NCBI GenBank assembly: GCA_012729715.1
Contig: JAAYCQ010000229.1
Coordinates: 1-42,381 of the forward strand
Source of the DNA: Syntrophomonadaceae bacterium
Lineage (GTDB): Bacteria > Bacillota > Syntrophomonadia > Syntrophomonadales > Syntrophomonadaceae
Length of the DNA stretch: 42,381 nt
Direction: 5' to 3'
Made by a program: the position numbers and the translations under genes. Position 1 is the stretch's first letter, and each line of letters starts with the position of its first letter. Positions 8,437 to 16,571 of this stretch are shown piece after piece. The notes under the pieces were generated by a model. The model was not told the DNA's origin and ran no database searches. It saw nothing but the letters and a program-made list of their open reading frames with translations.

Positions 8437-9276
8437 TTATTCTTTATGATTAAGGTAGGCATACATTTGATTCACTAAATCTTTAGAGACACCGGCAGAA
8501 CCCATATTGGTCCGGCTTTCCGAACTTGCCGGACCATGATAATCCGAGCCTCCGGTAATTAACAAGCGGTGATGCCGGGCTAACTCCATGAGTTCATCGA
8601 TTTGTTCCGGACTATGTTCAGGATAGAAAACCTCTAAACCCTCTATGCCTGAATTGATAATCTCTGTTACTTTATCTTTATGTTGGATTAAGCCAGGATG
8701 AGCTAACACCGCAATACCACCAGCATTTTTTATCAGTTCAATAGCCTCCTGCGGTAAAAATTTATAGCGGGGAACATAGCCTGGCGATCCCCGTCCTATA
8801 TACTTAGCGAAAGCTTCCGGGATACTAGTACAATATTGATTATTCATCAGAGCCCTGGCAATATGGGGCCGGGCTATTAATTCTCCCTGGGCCAATGCTT
8901 GTACGTGTTCAAAAGTAATTTTTAGCCCTAATTCCTGTAAACGGCCTACCATTTGCTCAGCTCTATGGTAGCGGGAATTGCGAATTTCCAGTAAACGCTG
9001 GTTTAAAGCAACATTTTCAGGGTCAATAAAATATCCCAGAATATGCACTTCATCTTCTCCGGCATCTGTGTTGAGTTCTATGGCCGGAATAAAGTCCAGG
9101 GAGTAAGAGGTAGTATCCAGGTATTGTCGGGCCTGTCCCAATCCTGCCACTGTATCATGGTCACTTATAGCAATTCCTTTTAAACCAATTTTAACCGCCA
9201 TATCGATTATTTCTTGCGGAGTCCGGACTCCATCCGAGGCGGTAGTGTGTATATGCAAATCATAATCAGGTTTCAT
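8437..9276 (-). CDS. PHP-domain phosphoesterase (YciV/RNase AM-like)
   Basis: This is a metal-dependent phosphoesterase of the PHP superfamily. Metal-binding motifs appear in order: DLHIHTTASDG near the N-terminus, ISDHDT, LAHPG and GSDYHG near the C-terminus. Length (about 279 residues) and motifs match the YciV/TrpH group, whose members hydrolyse 3',5'-bisphosphate nucleotides or trim RNA 5' ends. I chose the ATG at 9276, 8 bases after GGAGG; a TTG 15 bases upstream is in frame but lies at that ribosome site. Confidence 0.88.
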   Translation of the reverse strand: MKPDYDLHIHTTASDGVRTPQEIIDMAVKIGLKGIAISDHDTVAGLGQARQYLDTTSYSLDFIPAIELNTDAGEDEVHILGYFIDPENVALNQRLLEIRNSRYHRAEQMVGRLQELGLKITFEHVQALAQGELIARPHIARALMNNQYCTSIPEAFAKYIGRGSPGYVPRYKFLPQEAIELIKNAGGIAVLAHPGLIQHKDKVTEIINSGIEGLEVFYPEHSPEQIDELMELARHHRLLITGGSDYHGPASSESRTNMGSAGVSKDLVNQMYAYLNHKE

Positions 9277-9341
9277 TATTTTGTCCTCCAAAACTTATGT
9301 TTCTGTTTATAGGTGTATAATTACAAACTGGGCCAATAATC

Positions 9342-9368
9342 TGTAGGGGCGAACCCGTGTGTTCGCCC
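9342..9368 (+). repeat. REP-like hairpin, stem variant C
   Basis: A TGTAG head is followed by an 8-bp stem GGGCGAAC/GTTCGCCC and loop CCGTGT. It is the only copy in the window with the TGTAG head on the plus strand. It faces variant B at 9422-9447 about 50 bases away, giving an inverted pair like the mosaic arrangements (BIMEs) described for REP elements. Confidence 0.75.
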
Positions 9369-9421
9369 AGGGTTGGCAATTATGTTACTCAAGAAGCCGG
9401 TACCCGGTTTCGTGCTCGGCC

Positions 9422-9447
9422 GGGCAGACACATGGGTCTGCCCTACA
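9422..9447 (-). repeat. REP-like hairpin, stem variant B, copy 1
   Basis: On the minus strand: TGTA, stem GGGCAGAC/GTCTGCCC and loop CCATGT. It lies just after the M19 dipeptidase gene in that gene's sense direction. The bases after the hairpin (GGCCGAGC) resemble those after copy 2 at 17938. Confidence 0.78.
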
Positions 9448-9491
9448 TATCTGATGTCGGAGGTCTGGCACCTCTACCTTCTGACTTCCGT

Positions 9492-10415
9492 TTATAGCAC
9501 CGCTTTAATCACTCGCAGGGCGTTTTCGGTAAGAATCATATTAGTTTCCGCATGGGTGAAGCCTCTGTCAGCCAGCAGCTGTGGCCATCTTATATATTCC
9601 TCTACTCCCGCCATGAGTAAAACATCGTCCCCGTCAAAATCTGACCCCAGCGCTACATGTTCTATTCCTATCAAGTCTGAAATATAGACTATATGGTCGA
9701 GCAAATCATTTAATTGCGGTTTACCCTCTTCTTTAATAAATTCGGGAATCTGATTAATTCCAATCACCCCGCCATTTTCAGCCAAAGCTTTTAATTGACT
9801 GTCATCCAGGTTGCGTCGATGATTACATAAAGCCCGGGCATTGGCATGGGTAACAAGCGCCGGCTTATTGTAAATATTCAAGGCATCATAATAGCTTTTA
9901 ACTGATATGTGGGAGAGATCTAGTAATATACCCATTTTCTCCATCAGGTATATTATTTCCTTTCCTTTGCTGCTAATTCCACCTGCGTTTGGTTCCTCTC
10001 CTACTCCGTCTGCCAGCAGGTTACGGTTATTCCAGGTAAGTCCAAGACTTCGTAAACCCATTCGATATAGTAAACTTAAAATCTCGCTGTCGCTTCCCAA
10101 GGCCTCGGCCCCCTCCAGGTGCAATATGCCAGCCACTTTCCCTATACTATCAGCAGTGATAATATCCTCGTAAGTATAAACCGGATGCAGATATTTCTGG
10201 CATTGGTCCAGCTCAGTATGATATTTTTCTACCTGTTTTAATATTTGGCGCAGTTCATTCATTCCCTGAGGCATGGTAAACATTGCAAAAAACTGCAGAC
10301 CGATACCGGCTTTTTGTGCCCTTTTAATGTCGAAGTGGCAATCGTTATCGTATAATGACTGACCGTTTTTTTGAATAGAGGAAATGGTATCACAGTGAAG
10401 ATCTACTATTTTCAA
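9492..10415 (-). CDS. Membrane dipeptidase, peptidase family M19
   Basis: This zinc dipeptidase of the renal dipeptidase family cleaves dipeptides, sometimes with D-amino acids, and may recycle spore or wall peptides. Visible motifs are DLHCDT (first metal ligands), HLEGAEAL, LTWNN, DLSHIS, VTHANARAL and LGSDFDG. The length of about 307 residues is normal for bacterial members. I chose the TTG at 10415, 7 bases after GGAGG; an earlier in-frame TTG at 10421 overlaps that site. No signal peptide is visible, so it is probably cytoplasmic. It lies downstream of spoVS, separated by a repeat-rich gap. Confidence 0.9.
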   Translation of the reverse strand: MKIVDLHCDTISSIQKNGQSLYDNDCHFDIKRAQKAGIGLQFFAMFTMPQGMNELRQILKQVEKYHTELDQCQKYLHPVYTYEDIITADSIGKVAGILHLEGAEALGSDSEILSLLYRMGLRSLGLTWNNRNLLADGVGEEPNAGGISSKGKEIIYLMEKMGILLDLSHISVKSYYDALNIYNKPALVTHANARALCNHRRNLDDSQLKALAENGGVIGINQIPEFIKEEGKPQLNDLLDHIVYISDLIGIEHVALGSDFDGDDVLLMAGVEEYIRWPQLLADRGFTHAETNMILTENALRVIKAVL

Positions 10416-10430
10416 TATCAACCCTCCATG

Positions 10431-10544
10431 TTTTTCTGACGCAGATTCACGCAGATTATTATGATTTACACAGATTACTTTTCCTTAATTATTATCAGTG
10501 TTAATCTGTGCCCGAAGGGTCAGCGTCCTTCTGCGTCAAAAAAA
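10431..10544. repeat. Imperfect palindromic repeat of the CGCAGATT family
   Basis: The left side carries GACGCAGATT and a second CGCAGATT; the right side carries AATCTGTG and CTGCGTC followed by a run of A. The arms can fold back on each other. Related copies lie at 15731-15993 and, more divergent, at 33130-33180. The 409-base gap between the dipeptidase gene and spoVS is filled by this repeat, the partial MITE-like copy and the spoVS terminator. Confidence 0.65.
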
Positions 10545-10616
10545 ACCTATTTTCTTAATAACCAGCCATGAGTGCGGGACACGCAACCATTCATGAAAAT
10601 GTTGGGTTCGGTGCAA

Positions 10617-10676
10617 TAAAGAGAAATGCGTTAGCATTTCAACAGTAATTCAAAATTAAAAATTCATAATTAACCC
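10617..10676. repeat. MITE-like repeat, right-half copy
   Basis: A hairpin GAAATGC-GTTA-GCATTTC is followed by the AT-rich AATTCAAAATTAA-type end seen in the full copies at 1055 and 38033. The left half is missing. The tail at 10677-10738 aligns with that after copy 1 and ends in the same CCCTATTTTCT box. Confidence 0.65.
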
Positions 10677-10754
10677 CGTATTTCTGGTTACCCCTGAACT
10701 TCGCCATACCTATACAGTCCGCTACCAGCACCCTATTTTCTCATTATATCTCCA

Positions 10755-10789
10755 TAAAAAGAACCTGCCTTTGCTAAAGCAGGTTCTTT
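10755..10789 (-). terminator. Intrinsic terminator after spoVS
   Basis: On the minus strand a 10-bp stem AAGAACCTGC/GCAGGTTCTT is followed by a T run. It lies about 35 bases after the spoVS stop. Confidence 0.85.
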
Positions 10790-10824
10790 ATATTTAATCA
10801 TTAAAAAATTCCCGTAACCCGTCT

Positions 10825-11085
10825 TTAACGGGGCTCAATAATCAATTTAATTGCTGTTCTCTCTTCACCGTCTATTATTATATCGGTAAAAGCAGGAATA
10901 CATATTAAGTCCATCCCGCTGGGAGCAACAAATCCACGGGCAATAGCAATCGCCTTAATGGCCTGGTTAATAGCACCTGCTCCTATAGCCTGTATTTCTG
11001 CAGCTCCTTTTTCTCTTAGAACACCTGCGAGTGCTCCTGCAACCGAATTTGGACTGGACTTAGCTGAAACCTTTAATACCTCCAT
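10825..11085 (-). CDS. spoVS: Stage V sporulation protein S
   Basis: This is a small 86-residue Alba-like protein, full length for the family and highly conserved (MEVLKVSAKSSPNSVAGALA). In Bacillus it is needed for normal spore coat and stage V development and may bind nucleic acid. The ATG has a strong GGGAGG site. A sigma-H-type promoter lies upstream (11143-11171), in line with its known sigma-H control in Bacillus. It follows ymdB in the same order as in Bacillus. Confidence 0.97.
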   Translation of the reverse strand: MEVLKVSAKSSPNSVAGALAGVLREKGAAEIQAIGAGAINQAIKAIAIARGFVAPSGMDLICIPAFTDIIIDGEERTAIKLIIEPR

Positions 11086-11142
11086 GAAATAACCTCCCTC
11101 AAGAATTAGTATATTAGAAAGATTAGTTGCTCTCCCTAATGT

Positions 11143-11171
11143 ATATTCTAAGTTGATATGGTAATTCCTTC
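11143..11171 (-). promoter_or_regulatory. Candidate sigma-H promoter of spoVS
   Basis: On the minus strand a -35 box GAAGGAATT fits the sigma-H consensus RnAGGAWWW exactly. After an 11-base spacer the -10 box TTAGAATAT fits RnnGAATWW except for the first base. It lies about 60 bases before the spoVS start. Confidence 0.65.
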
Positions 11172-11256
11172 TTTTTGGTAAAAACTTTTGGATAATTTTT
11201 CTTTTTACAGAAAAAATTACGCAAGGTTATACATGAAGATATTTAATTTTTAAAGA

Positions 11257-12039
11257 TCAAGGAAGGGTTAAGCTAATACGGTCGATTTTTTGAACCTGGT
11301 TATTATTGTCATCGATACTTAGTATTACTCCTTGCAGTATGGCAGTACCACCAGCAACTTCCAGGCGAACGGGCCTCTGATAAATTATTTTATTAATAAC
11401 CATATCTTTATCCATACCCAGAATAGATTCTTGGGGACCAGTCATTCCCAGGTCGGTAATATAGGCAGTGCCTCCGGGTAATATCCTCTCATCAGCTGTC
11501 TGAATATGAGTGTGAGTACCCAATACTGCAGTCACTTTACCATCAAAATAGTATCCTAAGGCAAGCTTTTCCGAAGTTGCTTCCGCGTGAAAATCAATAA
11601 TGATAATATCACTATGTTTTTGTATTTCTTGTAGTGCCTGTTCTATGCCTCGAAAGGGACAATCTAAGGGAGATAAAAAAACCCTTCCCATAGCATTTAT
11701 TACTGCAATTTTTTTATTTATGCCGCCGGTATAAATATGATAACCCTGCCCCGGACAATAGGGAGGGAAATTTATCGGCCGTACCAATCTAAATTCATCA
11801 TCAACAAAGCTATATATTTCCTTGTTATCCCATACGTGGTTACCCATAGTTAAAACGTCAATACCACTGTTTAAAAGCTCATTCAATACCTGGCGGGTCA
11901 ATCCCCTGCCACCGGCAGCATTTTCAGCATTGGCAATAACAAAGTCGATGTTATGCTCTTTTTGTATGCCCGGCAATAATCCCTTAATAGCTCTTCGGCC
12001 AGGTCTACCAACGATATCGGCGATTACCAGTATATTCAA
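11257..12039 (-). CDS. ymdB: YmdB-family metallophosphoesterase
   Basis: This calcineurin-like phosphodiesterase acts on 2',3'-cyclic nucleotides in Bacillus, where it affects biofilm and motility decisions. It has 260 residues, normal for the family. Signature motifs are ADIVGRPGR, NAENAAGGRGL, TMGNHVWDNKE, DFHAEATSEK and GTHTHIQTAD, which supply the di-metal ligands. The start is a TTG about 10 bases after GGAGG, three bases after the preceding gene's stop, so the two are likely cotranscribed. Its position between rny and spoVS is the conserved one. Confidence 0.95.
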   Translation of the reverse strand: MNILVIADIVGRPGRRAIKGLLPGIQKEHNIDFVIANAENAAGGRGLTRQVLNELLNSGIDVLTMGNHVWDNKEIYSFVDDEFRLVRPINFPPYCPGQGYHIYTGGINKKIAVINAMGRVFLSPLDCPFRGIEQALQEIQKHSDIIIIDFHAEATSEKLALGYYFDGKVTAVLGTHTHIQTADERILPGGTAYITDLGMTGPQESILGMDKDMVINKIIYQRPVRLEVAGGTAILQGVILSIDDNNNQVQKIDRISLTLP

Positions 12040-12042
12040 TCT

Positions 12043-12537
12043 TTATAATCCTCCAGTATTCCTGTTAAACATGCACAACCTGCCATGGTCGCGATAAGCA
12101 AAAAGATCGCCAACATTATTATTTAGCTGTAACAGCAGATCACGTTTAACCTTTTTCTTAAATGAGTCATGGTTTAATATACTTTTACCATTGTCCAGCA
12201 GACAATCGTAAAATTCTTCTCGTAATAATAATATTAATAAATTAATTTCTTTTTCATCAAGGCTTTTAATATCCCGATAATAACGAAGAAAAGTTAAACC
12301 GGACAGTCTTTTAAACCTAATACTGAATATTTCCGGCTTGTTTTCCTCCAACTTATGTAATAATTGTATACATTCTCGGCCTCTGGTAATGAACTTCTGT
12401 TCCTCCTCCGGTTCTATCTCCCTGCCTAATGCTACTTCGATTATCAGTAAATCACTATTATAATCATATTTGACTATATTAATCTCGGGAAAGTTTACTG
12501 ATACGTTCAAAAATATTTCCACACCCGTTTCACTCAT
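12043..12537 (-). CDS. Hypothetical protein between rny and ymdB
   Basis: I do not recognise this protein of about 164 residues. It has a beta-rich first half and charged helices in the second half, with no membrane segment. I chose the ATG at 12537 because AGGGG lies about 10 bases upstream. The open frame extends 32 codons further, but that extension runs back into the T tract of the rny terminator. It is tightly linked to ymdB, with only a 3-base gap. Confidence 0.7.
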   Translation of the reverse strand: MSETGVEIFLNVSVNFPEINIVKYDYNSDLLIIEVALGREIEPEEEQKFITRGRECIQLLHKLEENKPEIFSIRFKRLSGLTFLRYYRDIKSLDEKEINLLILLLREEFYDCLLDNGKSILNHDSFKKKVKRDLLLQLNNNVGDLFAYRDHGRLCMFNRNTGGL

Positions 12538-12632
12538 TCTGCATCTTCCCCTTAATAACTCAGTAGTAAACATTTCTTTAAGCCAAATCCAAATTCCTTC
12601 CGGATAATATATGCAAAAATTGACACTCCTCA

Positions 12633-12661
12633 TAATAAAAGCAGGGCAATTTGCCCTGCCT
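12633..12661 (-). terminator. Intrinsic terminator after rny
   Basis: On the minus strand a GC-rich stem GCAGGGCA/TGCCCTGC is followed by TTTTATT, about 15 bases after the rny stop. It separates rny from the downstream hypothetical-ymdB pair. Confidence 0.85.
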
Positions 12662-12675
12662 TATTGTCTTTTAGC

Positions 12676-14214
12676 TTATTTTGCATATTCTACCGAGCGG
12701 GTTTCACGTATAACCACCACTTTTATTTGTCCGGGGTAATCCAAATCATTTTCTACCCTATTAGCAATATCGCGGGCCAGATTTATAGCCTTTAAATCGT
12801 CTATTTCTTCAGGTTTAACGATGATTCTTATTTCCCTACCGGCCTGAATAGCAAAGGTTTTTTCAACTCCATCAAAAGATTCAGCGATGCCCTCCAGTTT
12901 CTCCAATCGCTTGATATAAGCTTCCAGAGTTTCCCTGCGAGCACCAGGGCGTGATGCCGAAATGGCATCTGCAGCCTGAACCAGAACTGATTCAATATGC
13001 TCCGGTTCTATATCACCATGGTGAGCAGCAATAGCATTAATTATTTCCTTACTCTCGCGATATTTTTTAGCCAGGTCAACCCCAATTTCAATATGCGGTC
13101 CTGAAACCTCGTGATCCACTGCTTTTCCTATATCATGCAGCAGACCTCCCCTCTTTGCTAGCGCTATGTCAACATCTAATTCAGCTGCCATAACACCTGC
13201 CAAATGAGCTACTTCAATTGAATGCCGTAATACATTTTGTCCATAACTGGTACGATATTTTAACCTGCCTAGTAGTTTTATCAATTCTGGATGCAATCCG
13301 TGTACTCCCACCTCAAAGGCAGCCTGCTCACCTACATCCCTGATTTCCTGATCAATTTCCTTTTGAGCCTTTTCCACCATTTCCTCTATACGAGCAGGAT
13401 GGATGCGCCCATCAGATACCAGGTTTTCCAGGGCTACCCTGGCAATCTCTCTGCGTATAGGGTCAAATGATGAAAGGATTACTGCTTCCGGAGTATCATC
13501 AATGATTAAATCTACACCGGACAGGGTTTCAAAAGTGCGAATATTACGACCTTCTCTACCAATAATTCTACCTTTCATTTCGTCATTAGGCAGTGCCACC
13601 ACAGAAACGGTAGTTTCCGATACAACATCTGCAGCACACTTTTGAATAGCTATAGATACTATATTCTTGGCTCTCTTATTGGCTTCTTCTTTTGCTTCAG
13701 TTTCGATATTTTTAATCATTACCGCAGTTTCATTACGGATTTGTTGCTCAACATTATATAACAACAATTCTTTGGCTTCTTCAGAGGTTAAGCCGGATAG
13801 CCGCTCTAATTCCTTGAGTTGCTGGGTTAGAATAAGCTGTAAATCTTGATTAGTTTTTTCCAGCTCCTTCTCCCGATCATAAAGAGTCTGTTCCTTTTTC
13901 TCCATATTCTCGGACTTTTTATCCAGCATCTCTTCTTTTTGAATTATCCGTCTTTCCAAGCGATCCAGTTCGCGACGACGGTCACGGATATCCTTTTCTG
14001 CGTCCTGCCGATTACGGTGTATTTCTTCCTTGCCTTCCAGTAGAATTTCCTTTTTACGAGCTTCTGCCTCTTTTGCACACTCCTCAAGAATGCGTGAAGC
14101 CTCTTCCTCAGCAGCACCTATTCTACTTTCGGCAATAAGTCTTCTGCCATAATATCCAGCAGCCAGCCCTACAGCCAATGAAAGCGTTATTATTATAAAG
14201 CTTGTCAGATTAAT
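12676..14214 (-). CDS. rny: Ribonuclease Y, probable non-AUG start
   Basis: RNase Y is a membrane-anchored endoribonuclease that initiates mRNA decay in Firmicutes. After the anchor come a long charged coiled coil (about 25-170), a KH domain ([10 protein letters not shown]) and an HD domain ([12 protein letters not shown]). The first conventional start is a TTG at 14178 (500 residues), but it would cut the anchor in half. The frame remains open upstream and encodes the rest of the hydrophobic helix ([12 protein letters not shown]). No ATG, GTG or TTG exists there. An ATT at 14214 lies 6 bases after AGGGGGT, giving 512 residues; a CTG at 14208 is the alternative. Confidence 0.92.
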   Translation of the reverse strand: MNLTSFIIITLSLAVGLAAGYYGRRLIAESRIGAAEEEASRILEECAKEAEARKKEILLEGKEEIHRNRQDAEKDIRDRRRELDRLERRIIQKEEMLDKKSENMEKKEQTLYDREKELEKTNQDLQLILTQQLKELERLSGLTSEEAKELLLYNVEQQIRNETAVMIKNIETEAKEEANKRAKNIVSIAIQKCAADVVSETTVSVVALPNDEMKGRIIGREGRNIRTFETLSGVDLIIDDTPEAVILSSFDPIRREIARVALENLVSDGRIHPARIEEMVEKAQKEIDQEIRDVGEQAAFEVGVHGLHPELIKLLGRLKYRTSYGQNVLRHSIEVAHLAGVMAAELDVDIALAKRGGLLHDIGKAVDHEVSGPHIEIGVDLAKKYRESKEIINAIAAHHGDIEPEHIESVLVQAADAISASRPGARRETLEAYIKRLEKLEGIAESFDGVEKTFAIQAGREIRIIVKPEEIDDLKAINLARDIANRVENDLDYPGQIKVVVIRETRSVEYAK

Positions 14215-14267
14215 GTTTTCACCCCCTTTTTTGTTAATTCATTTTTATTAGCGATTAAAGTCTTTAA

Positions 14268-14299
14268 ACAAAAAAACCGAGTACAAACCCGGTTTTTTT
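14268..14299 (-). terminator. Hairpin with T tract between recA and rny
   Basis: On the minus strand an AACCG / CGGTT stem lies in A- and T-rich flanks with a T7 run. It is about 295 bases after the recA stop and 55 bases before rny, so it either ends recA transcription late or attenuates read-through into rny. Confidence 0.6.
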
Positions 14300-14594
14300 A
14301 AGAAGGTCCTGTAATTTTTAAATGCCGCTATTTTACACAATAAAATTATTGATACATATTTAAAGGTATAAAATTGCTCGCAGCATTCTATAACAGGTGA
14401 GATTTCTTAAAACTCACCTACCCAACAGACAACTAACGTATATCTCCAAATGAAAGAGTATATGTTTTACATATATCTCCACTAATTCATTATCCATTCA
14501 CCGGAAAAACACTAACAGTGTCTATATGGTAAAATCACAAGGATTACTTCTTTACCAAGTCTTATATCAATTTTAGTTACTTTCCCCAATAGTG
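14300..14594. other. Non-coding gap after recA
   Basis: No gene is supported here; a recX, often found after recA, is absent. The stretch is AT-rich. It holds a 7-bp hairpin (AGGTGAG/CTCACCT around 14395-14420) and two TATATCTCCA direct repeats near 14441 and 14480. I see no clear promoter for rny. Confidence 0.5.
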
Positions 14595-15629
14595 TCAAGA
14601 TTCGTCCAAATTGTTGGTAGCCTGTAATCTGGCTTTTTCCATTTCTTTAACTTTATTATTTAACATTTGCATGAACTCGGGATTATTTTTTATATATTCC
14701 TTGGCGTTTTCCCGGCCCTGTCCCAACCTTTCACCTTCATAGGAATACCAGGAACCGCTTTTCTGGATGATATCCTTTTCCGCGGCAATGTCCAGAAGAT
14801 CTCCTTCTCGAGAAATACCAGTTCCATACATAATATCAAATTCCGCATTTTTAAACGGTGGGGCTACCTTGTTTTTTACGACTTTAGCCCGGGTACGGTT
14901 GCCAATTATGTCTGTGCCCTGTTTGATAGTATCTCCTTTTCTAACTTCGATTCTAACGGAAGAATAAAATTTCAAAGCCCGACCGCCGGTAGTAGTTTCC
15001 GGATTGCCATATATAACGCCCACTTTCTCCCGGATTTGATTTATAAAGACGGTACAGGCCTGGGATTTCCCAATATGGGCCGTTAATTTACGCAGAGCCT
15101 GAGACATTAAACGTGCCTGCAGTCCCACATGGACATCACCCATTTCCCCGTCCAATTCTGCACGGGGAACCAGAGCTGCTACCGAGTCGACTACAATAAC
15201 ATCAATGGCACCGCTTCTAACCAGGGCTTCGGCAATCTCCAAAGCCTGTTCTCCTGAATCCGGTTGGGCTACCAGCAAGTTATTTATATCTACCCCCAGC
15301 CTTTTCGCATATTGTGGATCTAAAGCATGTTCGGCATCAATAAATGCTGCCATACCACCTTCACTCTGTGCCTGGGCTATGGCGTGTAAAGCTACGGTAG
15401 TTTTTCCAGAAGACTCGGGGCCAAAGATTTCTATCACCCTACCCCGGGGTAAGCCTCCTACCCCCAGAGCCAAATCCAGGGAAAGACAGCCGGTAGATAT
15501 AACCTCGACGTTCATGGCTGCAGCTTCACCCAGTTTCATTATCGACCCTTTGCCAAACTGTTTTTCTATTCCTTTAATCGCATTATTAAGGGCATCTATC
15601 TTGCCCTGATTGACTTGACTGGTATCCAT
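14595..15629 (-). CDS. recA: Recombinase RecA
   Basis: RecA forms the ATP-dependent strand-exchange filament and stimulates LexA self-cleavage. The 344-residue length is typical. The Walker A motif GPESSGKTT, the Walker B region [12 protein letters not shown] and the conserved GGRALKF segment are intact. The ATG follows GAGGAGGG. A sigma-A promoter and a LexA box lie immediately upstream, so SOS induction is expected. It sits between thpR/cinA and rny as in many Firmicutes. Confidence 0.99.
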   Translation of the reverse strand: MDTSQVNQGKIDALNNAIKGIEKQFGKGSIMKLGEAAAMNVEVISTGCLSLDLALGVGGLPRGRVIEIFGPESSGKTTVALHAIAQAQSEGGMAAFIDAEHALDPQYAKRLGVDINNLLVAQPDSGEQALEIAEALVRSGAIDVIVVDSVAALVPRAELDGEMGDVHVGLQARLMSQALRKLTAHIGKSQACTVFINQIREKVGVIYGNPETTTGGRALKFYSSVRIEVRKGDTIKQGTDIIGNRTRAKVVKNKVAPPFKNAEFDIMYGTGISREGDLLDIAAEKDIIQKSGSWYSYEGERLGQGRENAKEYIKNNPEFMQMLNNKVKEMEKARLQATNNLDES

Positions 15630-15644
15630 TTACAAAACCCTCCT

Positions 15645-15658
15645 CAAACATATGTTCG
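15645..15658 (-). promoter_or_regulatory. LexA (SOS) box of recA
   Basis: The minus strand reads CGAACATATGTTTG, matching the Firmicutes SOS consensus CGAAC-N4-GTTCG except at one position in the right half. It lies between the -10 box and the ribosome site of recA, where a bound repressor would block initiation or early elongation. Confidence 0.85.
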
Positions 15659-15671
15659 CCTCTTTTGTCTA

Positions 15672-15701
15672 ATCATAATCCAAGCCTTTTACAAATGTCA
15701 A
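15672..15701 (-). promoter_or_regulatory. Sigma-A promoter of recA
   Basis: On the minus strand a perfect -35 TTGACA is followed by an 18-base spacer and -10 TATGAT. The SOS box begins about 13 bases downstream of the -10. Confidence 0.8.
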
Positions 15702-15730
15702 TGATTTTTAACCAAATTTTGCATTTTTTT

Positions 15731-15993
15731 ATTTAGGCGCAGAAACCGCGGAAGATCTATGGGAATTACGCGGCTAATAAGAAGTTTAATTAGAAAATAG
15801 AATATTTAGACGCAGAGGGACGCAGATATTTATGTTTAACGCTGATGAGGAAAATGCTCTGCGTTAATCAGCGTAAATCTGCGTCAAAAATCTCCTAATC
15901 CCTTAAGCCCAGAACCTTACCTTCATAAAATCTATTAACAAATACAAATCCGGGTATTCCTTTAAGAAACCGCGTCCTCCGCGTCTAAATACT
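15731..15993. repeat. Composite nested inverted repeat, CGCAGATT family
   Basis: The outer ends are inverted copies: TATTTAGGCGC on the left and GCGTCTAAATA on the right. Inside, 15809-15885 is a second palindrome bounded by GACGCAGA and TCTGCGTC with inner AACGCTGAT/ATCAGCGT arms. A TTAATTAGAAAATAG box at about 15787 is the reverse complement of a box found at 33024 and 33186. With the recA promoter it accounts for most of the 379-base recA-thpR gap. Confidence 0.7.
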
Positions 15994-16008
15994 CCTACGC
16001 CTCACCCC

Positions 16009-16569
16009 TCACCCTTCTAACTGATACTTCTCCAACACTAAATACTGGGGACCGCTGGAGGAGAGGCGGCTTTCCATCAGGAAAAACTGCTCAACCGGTA
16101 AGTCATAGCTCTTTAATCCATTACTTAAACGGCTGGTAGTTAATACTGTTTCATCCAGGTTGCGCTCGGAACGTATCCGGCCCAGAGTCAGATGAAAACT
16201 ACGCTTATTCTCTGCTTCGAATCCCAATTCGCTCAAATATGTATCAATTCTTTCGCCCAGGAACTTTGCTTTGTTCATTTCTCCTTTAACCCCTAACCAC
16301 ATTACCCGGGGCCGGTTTTTATTGGGAAAGAAACCTATTCCCGCAGTTGTAAAATTAAATACCGGACAGGCCTGAGCTGTCATTGACAGCCTGGTTTTAA
16401 TTTCATTAAGTTGACCTTCCTTAACTTCACCCAAAAACTTAAGGGTAATATGATAATTCTCGTACTCTACCCATTTAATATCAGGCTTTAGCCGGCTCAA
16501 TTCTGTTTTTATCTGTAAAGCCTGCTCTTTAATTGCTTCGGGTACCGGTATGGCTATAAAAATTCTCAC
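16009..16569 (-). CDS. thpR: RNA 2',3'-cyclic phosphodiesterase
   Basis: This 186-residue member of the 2H phosphoesterase superfamily hydrolyses 2',3'-cyclic phosphate RNA ends, and historically was called 2'-5' RNA ligase. Both catalytic HxT motifs are present: HITLKFLGE and HLTLGRI. The start is a GTG two bases after the cinA stop, so the pair is cotranscribed. Its own TGA stop lies inside a repeated GGGTGAGGGGTGAGG-type tail also seen at 1-14 and 40560-40575. Confidence 0.93.
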   Translation of the reverse strand: MRIFIAIPVPEAIKEQALQIKTELSRLKPDIKWVEYENYHITLKFLGEVKEGQLNEIKTRLSMTAQACPVFNFTTAGIGFFPNKNRPRVMWLGVKGEMNKAKFLGERIDTYLSELGFEAENKRSFHLTLGRIRSERNLDETVLTTSRLSNGLKSYDLPVEQFFLMESRLSSSGPQYLVLEKYQLEG

Positions 16570-16571
16570 TA

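Noticed and set aside
14300-14594. Hidden recX after recA
   Set aside because: No frame of useful length or RecX-like helical pattern is seen in this AT-rich gap.
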